Source: a virus
Length of the DNA stretch: 23,594 nt
Reading direction: 5' to 3' (one strand)
Virus record (IMG/VR): IMGVR_UViG_3300009181_000348
Location: 1 to 23,594 of that record
In this document: positions 8,856 to 14,791 of the stretch, piece by piece
Numbering within the stretch: the first letter of the stretch is position 1
Layout: each line of letters begins with the position of its first letter
Notes under the pieces: model-generated
The model's database searches: none
What the model was told of the DNA's origin: nothing
What the model saw: only the letters and a program-made list of their open reading frames with translations
Program-made: the position numbers and the translations under genes

Positions 8856-9107
8856 ATGACGCGCTACGCTTTTATCAACGCTGACGGCATTGTGGTGCAA
8901 GTCATCGTTGGCGACCTTGATGAGCGGCAACAGGCGCAATTTCTCAACGACTACCGTGCTATTTTTGGCGCGACTCAGGTCATTCCAGTTGAAGCTGATG
9001 CGGCAGTCTGGATTGGCGGTTCGTATACTGACGGAGCGTTTAAGCCAGAGCCTGTGCCAGAAATCCTGGCAGAGCCTCTGCCCGAAGTTGTCACGGAGAC
9101 CATCTGA
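8856..9107 (+). CDS. Small tail-associated protein, unknown function
   Basis: Encodes 83 aa. It starts with RYAFINADGIVVQVIVG, a beta hairpin often seen at the start of small phage proteins encoded next to tail fibres, has a middle helix, a WIGGSYTDG turn, and ends in a Pro/Glu-rich tail (PEPVPEILAEPLPE). It follows the adhesin gene by nine bases and its stop overlaps the next ATG (TGATGA). A role as adhesin chaperone or small baseplate part is possible from position only. Confidence 0.55.
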   Translation: MTRYAFINADGIVVQVIVGDLDERQQAQFLNDYRAIFGATQVIPVEADAAVWIGGSYTDGAFKPEPVPEILAEPLPEVVTETI

Positions 9108-9292
9108 TGACTGCGAACCAGAGCCAGGAGATTCTTAAGCGTCTTGAGCGCATTGAGCAGGACCTCGGAGAAATTAAGCTGGAGCTTGCAGAGACCCGAG
9201 GTGCGTTTCGCCTTGCCAAAGTCATCGTTGGGCTTTTGGGCATTTCTGGGCTAGGTGGGCTGCTCGCCTGGATTCAGAGCCAGGGTAAGTAA
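9107..9292 (+). CDS. Small coiled-coil membrane protein, holin-like
   Basis: Encodes 61 aa. An N-terminal charged heptad region (residues 6-30, ILKRLERIEQDLGEIKLEL) predicts a coiled coil, followed by one hydrophobic segment (residues 36-56) and a short polar end. This plan resembles XhlA-like holin partners. It sits directly before the endolysin gene, with the LLH-type holin after it, so the three form a lysis cassette. It starts in the TGATGA overlap with the upstream gene. Which of the two membrane proteins is the true holin cannot be told from sequence. Confidence 0.65.
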   Translation: MTANQSQEILKRLERIEQDLGEIKLELAETRGAFRLAKVIVGLLGISGLGGLLAWIQSQGK

Positions 9293-9868
9293 ATGCCCCG
9301 ACCGTTGCCGCAGATCAAGTTGGTCACCCAGCGAAATCCAGGAGATACGCACTGGGATGACTGCGCCCCCAGCTGCACGGCAATGCTGATGCGGCGCGGC
9401 GGATACTCCCAAACCGTCACCTGGCACGAGGTCCGATACGCCATGGAGGTCCGAGGAGTTCACGACCGCAAGGACAAGGCTGACCCGACCACGCCCGAAC
9501 AGAATGCCCAGGCGTTCAGGGACATCACTGGCGATGATGTGAATAAAATCTATCCAAAGTGGGAGAAGCTCAAGTCCATCATTGCTTCTGGCGGCGGAGC
9601 GGCTTTGTCTGGCGACTACGCCAAGCTTCCGCCCTCAGCTCGGCATGCCGACTACGCAGACCAGGCAAAGGCGTCGTTCGGGCATGCCGTCTATGTGGAG
9701 GATTCCGACACCCCTGGGAGCTGGCTTCTGTACGACCCGCTGGAGAAGGCTGGATCTAAGCCTAAACTGGTGCCTATTGACATTGTGAACAAGTATCTCT
9801 ACAAAAGAGCAGATGGGAAAGTCTACGCACTATGCGTAGAAAACCATGTAGGAAAGGTGTGGGTCTAA
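9293..9868 (+). CDS. Endolysin, C39-like cysteine peptidase
   Basis: Encodes 191 aa, starting directly after the previous stop. A candidate catalytic cysteine lies in HWDDCAPSC (Cys24 or Cys28), a His in FGHAVYVED (His131) and an Asp in LYDPLE (Asp148), the Cys-His-Asp order and spacing of papain-like C39 peptidases. Such proteins cut peptide bridges in peptidoglycan. It is a single-domain enzyme with no recognisable wall-binding repeat. There is no signal peptide, so release should depend on the flanking membrane proteins. The lysis role comes from context; a role in virion entry is less likely given the holin neighbours. Confidence 0.7.
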   Translation: MPRPLPQIKLVTQRNPGDTHWDDCAPSCTAMLMRRGGYSQTVTWHEVRYAMEVRGVHDRKDKADPTTPEQNAQAFRDITGDDVNKIYPKWEKLKSIIASGGGAALSGDYAKLPPSARHADYADQAKASFGHAVYVEDSDTPGSWLLYDPLEKAGSKPKLVPIDIVNKYLYKRADGKVYALCVENHVGKVWV

Positions 9869-10225
9869 ATGGAGTCAAACACTGTCCTTAGCGAGATCGC
9901 AACCCAGGCGGTAATCGCCCTGGTTCCAGTCCTAATCGGCGCCCTGGCATTCGTCGCCAAGGAGGTCTACAGCTGGATCAAGTCTCGGGTCACAGTTCAG
10001 CACATGATCATCCTGGAGCAGCTTGCAGTGTCGGCTGTGTCGGCAATTGAGCAGACGCTCAAGTCGTCGCCAGGCAAGGAAAAGAAAGAGGCTGCACTTG
10101 CGATTTGTCGCCAGGCGCTGCTAAAGCGGGGGATCAAGTTGGACGAGGAGCAGATCGCAGCTGCAATTGAAGCTGAGGTCTACAACCGAAAGATCGGATT
10201 CTCTGTAGAGCAAGTCACAGCCTAA
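9869..10225 (+). CDS. LLH-family-like phage holin
   Basis: Encodes 118 aa, abutting the endolysin gene. It has one N-terminal hydrophobic helix (residues 10-31, AVIALVPVLIGALAFVA), then a charged helical region with EQLAVSAVSAIEQ and a C-terminal segment (KKEAALAICRQALLKRGIKLDEEQIAAAIEA). This arrangement, a single TM followed by an amphipathic VxAxEQ helix and an LDEExIxxxIEAxV end, is that of LLH-type holins of phages of Gram-positive bacteria. It would time membrane opening for the endolysin. Confidence 0.8.
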   Translation: MESNTVLSEIATQAVIALVPVLIGALAFVAKEVYSWIKSRVTVQHMIILEQLAVSAVSAIEQTLKSSPGKEKKEAALAICRQALLKRGIKLDEEQIAAAIEAEVYNRKIGFSVEQVTA

Positions 10226-10246
10226 CCAGACCTGAAGGGAGGGATT

Positions 10247-10486
10247 ATGGGAAAGCTCAAGGACCTAGCGATAGAGTTTGCCAACCGTAAGAAAGGACCG
10301 CAGTGCTCTGTCGGTCAGATCTTAGACACACTGAAGCCAGCTGATCGCGCCGAGTTGACCGAGGCAATCACGAGCCGCATTCCTGGACCAGCAATCTGCG
10401 AGGCAGTGTTCAAGATGTATGGCGTTGTGTTGAAAGCGCATATCGTCGGGCGTCACCGTAGGGGGGAGTGCAAATGTCCAAGCTGA
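10247..10486 (+). CDS. Small DNA-binding-like protein, unknown
   Basis: Encodes 79 aa, with GGGAGG seven bases before the ATG. It has GPQCSVGQIL near the N-terminus, a helical middle (ADRAELTEAITSRI) and a basic Cys-containing end (GRHRRGECKC). The helix pattern followed by HRRGxCxC recalls small phage proteins with a helix-turn-helix, and the two C-terminal Cys together with Cys20 could bind a metal. A small-terminase role is conceivable but the gene is far from where the terminase is expected. Its last 13 bases overlap the phosphoesterase start. Confidence 0.5.
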   Translation: MGKLKDLAIEFANRKKGPQCSVGQILDTLKPADRAELTEAITSRIPGPAICEAVFKMYGVVLKAHIVGRHRRGECKCPS

Positions 10487-11670
10487 CAGACGCCTTAGCC
10501 AAGGCGCAGATCATCCAGCAAGCGCGCATGCCGCGCAAGGCGCACCCAGACGGCTGGGAGCCAGGCGTGCGTTGGGATGAGTCCACCCGCACGGGAGCGA
10601 TCACCGTCAGCTCCAACAAGGCGAGCCCAGACTGGGATTTACTCCTGTCCGAGTGGGGCTTTGACCCAGCCAAGTTCTGCGTCGTGGACGACACGATCCA
10701 GTTCCGTACCTGGGACGCAGCTACGGGCGAGGGCAATGTCCAGCGGTTCTATTACTACCGAGCGCAGATCGGTCTGCGTTCGCCAGAGGATGACGCGGAT
10801 GTTGCCAAGCTTGCCGAGCTAATTAGCAAGCGAAAGCCAAAGCCGATCAAAGAGGTCGGGATTGGCGGTCAGCTGGTTGTCGCCCTGAGCGATTGGCAGA
10901 TCGGACAGCGCGGCACCGACGAGTCAGTTGAGCGCATCCTTCGCCTCGTTGACGAAATCCCAGCTCGTTGGCGCGAGCTCCAGAAGCTCGGGGTGCCGCT
11001 GAAGGGGATTACGCTCCTGGGTCTTGGCGACCTGGTTGAAGGTTGCGAAGGCTGGTATCCCGCCCAGGCATTCCTGTCTGAGTTGAACGAGCGCGAGCAG
11101 CGCACCCTAGTGCGCCGACTCCTGGTCAAGATTGTGGAGTCATGTGCCGATGTCGCACCGACGCTCGTTGCGGTAGTCGGCGGCAATCACGGCGAGGCTC
11201 GGCGTGGCGGCAAGGCGTATACCGACAGCTCGGACAACGGGGATGTTGAAGTGGCTGAACAAGCCGCCGAGATATTTGCCGCCAACCCAGCCTACAAAGA
11301 CCGCGTGGCGTTCCTCATCCCTCGGGACGAGTTGACGATTGCCCTGGATGTCGGCGGCACCATTGTCGGGTTGACGCACGGTCACTTGGCAAAGCGTGGA
11401 GCTGGTGCGGCGAACAAGATTGAGAATTGGTGGAAGGGACAGGCACTCGGCATGCGAGCTGCATCCGAGACGACGCTGCTCATCTCTGGGCACTACCACC
11501 ATCTCCTTGTCAACACCATTGGTCCGAGGACGCATATCCAGGCTCCAGCAATGTGCGGACCGTCAGCTTGGTTTAGCGACATCACGGGAGTTGGCGACTC
11601 GCAAGCTGGCGCGCTATCTCTTGTGATCGGCGACGGCACTTGGGACCATCTCCGAATCTTGGCAAAGTGA
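10474..11670 (+). CDS. Calcineurin-like metallophosphoesterase
   Basis: The ATG at 10474 is chosen because GGGGGGAG lies six bases before it; this gives 398 aa. Metallophosphoesterase motifs appear in order: SDWQIG (Asp140, with Gln142 in place of the usual His), GLGDLVEG (Asp186), GGNHGE (Asn238, His239), THGH (His302, His304) and GHYHH (His340, His342). About 130 N-terminal residues precede the catalytic domain and may bind DNA or a partner. Members of this superfamily cut phosphodiesters or nucleotides; the substrate here is unknown, with a DNA end-processing role (Mre11-like) one option. It is the last gene of the late block and is followed by a hairpin. Confidence 0.8.
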   Translation: MSKLTDALAKAQIIQQARMPRKAHPDGWEPGVRWDESTRTGAITVSSNKASPDWDLLLSEWGFDPAKFCVVDDTIQFRTWDAATGEGNVQRFYYYRAQIGLRSPEDDADVAKLAELISKRKPKPIKEVGIGGQLVVALSDWQIGQRGTDESVERILRLVDEIPARWRELQKLGVPLKGITLLGLGDLVEGCEGWYPAQAFLSELNEREQRTLVRRLLVKIVESCADVAPTLVAVVGGNHGEARRGGKAYTDSSDNGDVEVAEQAAEIFAANPAYKDRVAFLIPRDELTIALDVGGTIVGLTHGHLAKRGAGAANKIENWWKGQALGMRAASETTLLISGHYHHLLVNTIGPRTHIQAPAMCGPSAWFSDITGVGDSQAGALSLVIGDGTWDHLRILAK

Positions 11671-11689
11671 TCAGCTAAGATACGAAAGC

Positions 11690-11714
11690 GCCTGGTGGTC
11701 CCTTCCCACCAGGC
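11690..11714. terminator. Hairpin between convergent late and early units
   Basis: A perfect 9-bp inverted repeat GCCTGGTGG / CCACCAGGC with a 7-base loop lies 19 bases after the phosphoesterase stop and before the convergent minus-strand gene. There is no long T run on either side, so it may be a weak or factor-aided terminator. Its position at the meeting point of two opposing units makes a bidirectional terminator the best reading. Confidence 0.6.
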
Positions 11715-11766
11715 ACCCGTTCCGCCGTCAGAAGTGCGCGTACCTCCCGCGACTCTGGCGGCGGAG

Positions 11767-11976
11767 CTACTCCGCGGCGTTCAGCTTGGCGATGCGATAT
11801 TCCATGATCTGGTTGATCTCATTTGCGCGAGCGACAAAGCGCTTGAAGTTCTTGAGATTGCGGGCGTCAAGATTTCCCTGAGCAATCTTTGCCTTAGCGT
11901 TGCCAATGTTAGCCAGGTTGTAAACGATGGCAGCCTCAAGCTCCTGAACATTCATGGTGTAAATGTTGTTTGCCAT
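11767..11976 (-). CDS. Small early protein of unknown function
   Basis: Encodes 69 aa from the ATG at 11976, chosen because GAGGAGGG lies three bases before it; the frame is open further upstream without a comparable ribosome site. The protein is helical and basic in the centre (IGNAKAKIAQ, KNFKRFVARANEINQIM) and has no recognised domain. It is the second gene of a minus-strand unit whose promoter lies near 12158-12186. Its stop codon TAG sits in the loop of a small hairpin (GCGGAG / CTCCGC, 11761-11775), perhaps part of transcription termination on this strand. Confidence 0.65.
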   Translation of the reverse strand: MANNIYTMNVQELEAAIVYNLANIGNAKAKIAQGNLDARNLKNFKRFVARANEINQIMEYRIAKLNAAE

Positions 11977-11987
11977 GTTCCCTCCTC

Positions 11988-12119
11988 TCAGTAAACCCTG
12001 AGATTCAGAACAAAGTTCTGAACCTGGAGCTGGTAGATCGCCAGTCCCCTGACCTGTTGGAACCAGAAGGCGAACTCTTGAACCTTTCGCGCCACTTCCA
12101 CCAGAAACAGCTCGTTCAT
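11988..12119 (-). CDS. 43-aa early protein, unknown
   Basis: A short reading frame starting ATGAACGAG with AGGAGGG a few bases before it, just downstream of a clear promoter and leader hairpin. It encodes 43 aa beginning MNELFLVEVA and ending LNLRVY; the middle is rich in aromatic residues and Gln (FAFWFQQ), compatible with an amphipathic helix. It ends 11 bases before the next gene's start. No family is recognised. A perfect 8-bp inverted repeat, TTCAGAAC / GTTCTGAA at 12004-12022, lies in its 3' part. The gene call rests on the ribosome site and leader. Confidence 0.6.
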   Translation of the reverse strand: MNELFLVEVARKVQEFAFWFQQVRGLAIYQLQVQNFVLNLRVY

Positions 12120-12186
12120 CCGACCCTCCTTCCTCGGGAACCTCTCCCGACAAGTCAAGTATATACCCTAGAGCTTACGCTGTCAA
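12120..12186 (-). promoter_or_regulatory. Early promoter cassette with leader hairpin
   Basis: On the minus strand TTGACA (12186-12181), a 17-bp spacer and TATACT (12163-12158) form a near-consensus sigma-70-type promoter. The spacer holds TAAGCTCTA, the reverse of the TAGAGCTTA box shared by the early promoters. About eight bases after the -10, TCGGGA / TCCCGA (12150-12134) forms a hairpin that would lie at the mRNA 5' end, followed at once by AAGGAGGG and the 43-aa gene. Confidence 0.82.
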
Positions 12187-12519
12187 ATCCTTGAGCAGCC
12201 TCTCCCAGAGGTCCATTGACCTCCTGACCGCAGCTGCCCTCCCAGCGTCCCTGAAGTCGCCAGTGTTGGCGAGTGTGTCCTGGCACATGTCCGCAACATG
12301 GATCAGCTCGGCGAGCTGGAAGGCGGTTGCAACCAGGTTAGTCCCGTTGGACGCGACAGCGTAGATGGCGCGCTTCTCAGCGTATTGCTCAGCTGTGAGC
12401 TCTTGGCAGTCGTAGCACGCGATCCTGTCGGCTTCCTCATGGTTGTAGTGGGACTGGCTAAAGTCCGTTCCCTCCATGAAGTCGGCGAGTGTCGCCCCGA
12501 TCCTGATTCCCTTAGCCAT
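12175..12519 (-). CDS. 114-aa early protein of unknown function
   Basis: Encodes 114 aa from an ATG preceded by AGGGGGTGG. The sequence starts MAKGIRIGATLADF, carries a CYDC pair near residue 35, and is otherwise helical, with ELIHVADMCQDTL and a basic stretch RAAAVRRSMDLWERLLKDL. A single Cys pair is not enough to call a zinc site. Its promoter and untranslated leader (12520-12603) are nearly the same as those of the SprT-like gene 8.4 kb away, so the two should be expressed together. The coding sequence ends inside the promoter of the next minus-strand unit. Confidence 0.7.
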   Translation of the reverse strand: MAKGIRIGATLADFMEGTDFSQSHYNHEEADRIACYDCQELTAEQYAEKRAIYAVASNGTNLVATAFQLAELIHVADMCQDTLANTGDFRDAGRAAAVRRSMDLWERLLKDLTA

Positions 12520-12603
12520 TTGTTACCACCCCCTTTCTTGGAGCTCTGGGTCGCATTCCCGCCCCTACACCCTAAGTCTAAGCTATAGAGCTTACGGTGT
12601 CAA
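12520..12603 (-). promoter_or_regulatory. Early promoter with conserved leader, copy A
   Basis: On the minus strand TTGACA (12603-12598), a 17-bp spacer and TAGACT (12580-12575) form the promoter, with TAAGCTCTA directly after the -35. The transcribed leader contains GGGCGGGA, then ACCCAGAGCTC and GAAAGGGGGTGGT, the last being the ribosome site. The same blocks in the same order occur at 20933-20975. The conserved leader suggests a shared RNA-level function or a recent duplication. Confidence 0.8.
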
Positions 12604-12615
12604 GCGCCCAGGCGT

Positions 12616-12653
12616 GCTCAGCTGAGCCCCCAAAGGTTAAGATTTCTTAACCT
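12616..12653. promoter_or_regulatory. Palindromic operator sites, copy A
   Basis: Between the two divergent promoters lie a perfect 12-bp palindrome, GCTCAGCTGAGC (12616-12627), and an inverted repeat, GGTTAAGA / TCTTAACC with two bases between (12635-12652). The core TTAAGANNNCTTAACCT recurs in the second divergent region at 21047-21063. Position 20 bases before a -35 box suggests a regulator binding site. Confidence 0.6.
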
Positions 12654-12672
12654 AAGAATCTGGTCTAGGGGC

Positions 12673-12742
12673 TTGACAGGCTAGGCGCTAGAGCTTACCT
12701 TTGATATGTAGGGGGCTTCCCCTGGAGACAAAGGAGGAGATC
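12673..12742 (+). promoter_or_regulatory. Early promoter cassette with leader hairpin
   Basis: TTGACA (12673-12678), a 17-bp spacer and TACCTT (12696-12701). CGCTAGAGCTTA overlaps the upstream edge of the -10. A hairpin AGGGG / CCCCT with a four-base loop (12710-12723) follows, then AAGGAGGAG just before the ATG at 12743. It faces away from the copy A minus-strand promoter. Confidence 0.82.
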
Positions 12743-12955
12743 ATGAACGATCTGTTTCAGGTGATCGGACTTTCGGACGAGGACAACAAGCGCATTGAGG
12801 ATGCGCTCGTCAAGGGCTTAGAGCGAGCGGAGCGCGAGCTAGACATCTCGCATCTGTCGGTTGAGAGCCAGGCGGCGGTCGGTCGCCGACGAAACGAGCT
12901 GCGCGGCATGTCGTATGACGAGCAGCTGGACAACCTCCTAAACCTGGAGGACTGA
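12743..12955 (+). CDS. 70-aa early protein, unknown
   Basis: Encodes 70 aa from the ATG that follows AAGGAGGAG by four bases; an upstream in-frame ATA/ATG region lies inside the promoter and is not used. The protein is acidic and helical (LSDEDNKRIEDALVKGLERAERELDI, given here as two joined blocks around residues 10-35) and ends in DEQLDNLLNLED. No domain is recognised. It is alone between two promoters, so it is the first gene of a three-step series of promoter-led small genes. Confidence 0.75.
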   Translation: MNDLFQVIGLSDEDNKRIEDALVKGLERAERELDISHLSVESQAAVGRRRNELRGMSYDEQLDNLLNLED

Positions 12956-12960
12956 GGGAG

Positions 12961-13029
12961 TTGACAGCCCTAGACGCTAGGGCTTACACTCCAGATGCGG
13001 GCAAGAGGCTCGCAGAAAGAGAGGAAAAC
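12961..13029 (+). promoter_or_regulatory. Early promoter cassette with leader hairpin
   Basis: TTGACA (12961-12966) starts five bases after the previous stop; an 18-bp spacer and TACACT (12985-12990) follow, with CGCTAGGGCTTA in front of the -10. A six-pair hairpin (12997-13002 with 13008-13013, one G-U pair) precedes the ribosome site GAGG before the ATG at 13030. Confidence 0.8.
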
Positions 13030-13410
13030 ATGGGGCAGTACGGATGGAAGGAGCCGTCGGAGGTCCAGGTCGGCGATGTGGCTACCCACTTTGTCGGCTC
13101 GGATAGCTACGGAGTCCGCGTTTCTAAGATTCAGCGTTTTGCCAGCGGCAAGCGCAAGGGCGAAATCAAGTATGTCTGGACTCAGAGAATGAACGCCAGG
13201 AACCGAGATGTCATCATCTGCGCGGTGGACGAAAAGGGTTTCACCGAGCTGAACGGTGGCGCAAAGTTCTACGCAAAGCTTGAGAAGGTCTGCCGACACA
13301 TCAAGCGCTGCGAGTGCAACCGAGGACACGAGGTCATCCTGGTCGGGGGCGGCTGGTGGGACAAGCTCCGAGTCGGACAAGCGGTTGATTATTCAGATCC
13401 AAGCTTCTAG
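13030..13410 (+). CDS. 126-aa early protein of unknown function
   Basis: The ATG at 13030 is taken because it follows the promoter, leader hairpin and GAGG; upstream in-frame codons lie within the promoter. The protein begins MGQYGWKEPSEVQVGDV, has a beta-rich, basic middle (SKIQRFASGKRKGEIKYVW) and a Cys cluster in VCRHIKRCECNRGHE, which might bind zinc. It ends in VGQAVDYSDPSF. The alternation of strands around a VGD turn resembles small SH3-like or ASCH-like folds, but no family is claimed. Confidence 0.7.
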   Translation: MGQYGWKEPSEVQVGDVATHFVGSDSYGVRVSKIQRFASGKRKGEIKYVWTQRMNARNRDVIICAVDEKGFTELNGGAKFYAKLEKVCRHIKRCECNRGHEVILVGGGWWDKLRVGQAVDYSDPSF

Positions 13411-13414
13411 GGAG

Positions 13415-13484
13415 TTGCGGGGCGTAGCACACATGTGCTACGCTCCAGTTGGCGGGAGTTCCGCCAGAAGGGAAGGAGGGAATC
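13415..13484 (+). promoter_or_regulatory. Variant promoter cassette with palindromic operator
   Basis: TTGCGG (13415-13420), an 18-bp spacer and TACGCT (13439-13444). The surrounding bases GGGAGTTG and CTCCAG match the 12961 cassette, but the TAGAGCTTA box is replaced by an inverted repeat, GCGTAGCACA / TGTGCTACGC with two bases between (13422-13443). A GGCGG / CCGCC hairpin (13451-13465) and AAGGAGGG precede the ATG at 13485. The palindrome may be an operator for a different regulator. Confidence 0.65.
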
Positions 13485-13709
13485 ATGGTTGACATCGGGC
13501 TGGATGTGCTGGATGTGAGGGCGGCAAGTGGTGCCGAGTTTGTCCCAAACAACAGGAAGGGTGCTGACACTCTGGGCTTGATCCTTGGGTACAAGGTCTA
13601 TGTAAACCAGGTGGTCAGGGTTGACGGCTGGATGTACCAGGCAGTGGTCGCCAAGCTTGTCGCCAGGAAAGTTTCCGTGTTGAATTACACGGCGCTGTCG
13701 GCGCTGTAA
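13485..13709 (+). CDS. 74-aa early protein, unknown
   Basis: Encodes 74 aa; the ATG at 13485 follows AAGGAGGG by four bases, which decides the start over an upstream in-frame ATG inside the leader. The sequence is hydrophobic and beta-rich (DIGLDVLDV, GLILGYKVYVNQVVRVDG, KVSVLNYTAL). No domain is recognised. Its stop overlaps the next start (TAATG), so it is the first gene of the long early/middle operon. Confidence 0.65.
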   Translation: MVDIGLDVLDVRAASGAEFVPNNRKGADTLGLILGYKVYVNQVVRVDGWMYQAVVAKLVARKVSVLNYTALSAL

Positions 13710-14023
13710 TGAGAGCTGCTGGAGAGGGGACACTTTTAGCGGTGGGGTGGGAGGATGAGTTCCTTGGGACAGCCTCCCAGTTCACCACTGCTGGCATACG
13801 CCGAGTTGCGGTCTATGACCTGGTTGCAATCTTAGCCAAGCTTGCAAACGAGGCGCAAGCTATGTGCAAGAAACACACCGAGGAGTGTGATCATATTGAC
13901 GAGGCGATAGAGTTTGCCGAGTTCAACATTTTGAGCGCGTATGTTGGACAGGGAATGCCAGTGTTTATGACGCGCAAGACATTTGCTGAATGGCAGGAGG
14001 AGGTTGACTATGAAGCGGAATAA
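13709..14023 (+). CDS. 104-aa protein of unknown function
   Basis: Encodes 104 aa from an ATG overlapping the previous stop. There is little ribosome site of its own, so expression is by coupling. It has a hydrophobic beginning (TLLAVGWEDEFLGTASQF), a helical middle with LVAILAKLANEAQAM, a Cys/His patch (CKKHTEECDH) and an acidic end (EWQEEVDYEAE) whose codons form the AGGAGGAGG ribosome site for the next gene. The patch could bind a metal, but no family is recognised. Confidence 0.6.
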   Translation: MRAAGEGTLLAVGWEDEFLGTASQFTTAGIRRVAVYDLVAILAKLANEAQAMCKKHTEECDHIDEAIEFAEFNILSAYVGQGMPVFMTRKTFAEWQEEVDYEAE

Positions 14024-14162
14024 GACCTGGAAGGAGCTGCGAGTTGCGCGAGACCAGCGCCGCGTTGACATTGCACGATGGAGGCGAGACTCGCTTTATC
14101 TTTCGTTTGCGCTTGTGGCGGTCCTCGGGCTCTACATGCTTTCCGTCTTAAGGCATGCATGA
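14010..14162 (+). CDS. 50-aa single-TM protein
   Basis: A short gene starting at ATGAAGCGG, nine bases after AGGAGG. Its N-terminal half is strongly basic (KRNKTWKELRVARDQRRVD, then ARWRRDS) and is followed by one hydrophobic helix (residues 30-46, YLSFALVAVLGLYMLSV) and a short LRHA end. This suggests an inner-membrane protein with its basic part in the cytoplasm. Its stop overlaps the methyltransferase start (ATGA). A similar small protein lies at 18028-18171. Confidence 0.7.
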   Translation: MKRNKTWKELRVARDQRRVDIARWRRDSLYLSFALVAVLGLYMLSVLRHA

Positions 14163-14791
14163 TCCCGTCTAAATATCTTGCAGCTCCAGAGTTTCACGAG
14201 AAGTTCCACCGAGAGTTGCTTGCGACGGATCGCTGGAATGCGTTTGCTTACATCTACGACCAGCTGGCTCGGCTGCACCGACCAGTCGGCATCGTTGAGA
14301 CGGGCTGCGCGAGGCTGGCTGGCAATTGGATCGGTGACGGCGACTCCACGGTTGTCTGGGCATGGATTGCCAAGACGCTGGGCGGTCTTGTCACGAGCTA
14401 CGACATCTCACCCGACAGCTGCAAAGTTGCCAGATACCTGGCACCGACCGCGAATGTCGTTGAGATGGATTCCATCAAGGGGCTGGCAACATATCCAGCT
14501 CCAGACATGATTGACTTTCTGTACCTGGACTCTATGGATTACGACGGCGATCCGAGTGCGCTGCATCATCTTAAGGAGCTCGGTACGGTTTGGAACAACT
14601 TGCAGCCAGGCACGATTATTGCCATTGACGACAACCTCGGGGCTGGCGAAGGCAAGCATAAGTTTGTTCTGCGCCGACTTGCAATCTCTGGCATTGAGCC
14701 AGTGGTCTGGGGGCGAGTCGTTATCTGGCGCAAGCCGATCCAGGGACCATCATGGGAGGAGATGACAGACAATGAAGCCAACCATCGGTAA
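14159..14791 (+). CDS. Class I SAM-dependent methyltransferase-like protein
   Basis: The ATG at 14159 overlaps the previous stop and gives 210 aa. Motif I appears as GIVETGCARLAGNW, the acidic post-motif position as TSYDISPDSC, and the motif after it as VVEMDSIKG; DFLYLDSMDYDG and IIAIDDNL follow. This order fits the Methyltransf_24 group of class I methyltransferases. Motif I has lost the usual GxGxG (ETGCARLAG), as in many members of that group. No DNA methylase motif (DPPY or PC) is present, so the target is probably a small molecule, glycan or protein. It overlaps the next gene by 20 bases. Confidence 0.72.
   Translation: MIPSKYLAAPEFHEKFHRELLATDRWNAFAYIYDQLARLHRPVGIVETGCARLAGNWIGDGDSTVVWAWIAKTLGGLVTSYDISPDSCKVARYLAPTANVVEMDSIKGLATYPAPDMIDFLYLDSMDYDGDPSALHHLKELGTVWNNLQPGTIIAIDDNLGAGEGKHKFVLRRLAISGIEPVVWGRVVIWRKPIQGPSWEEMTDNEANHR

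Noticed and set aside
11761-11775. Hairpin around a stop codon as a strong terminator
   Set aside because: The stem is only six pairs with a three-base loop and no T run; it is mentioned with the gene but not listed as a separate feature.
13422-13443. Perfect inverted repeat as an intrinsic terminator
   Set aside because: No T run follows, and it sits exactly in the spacer and -10 of a cassette aligned with the other early promoters, so an operator is the better reading.
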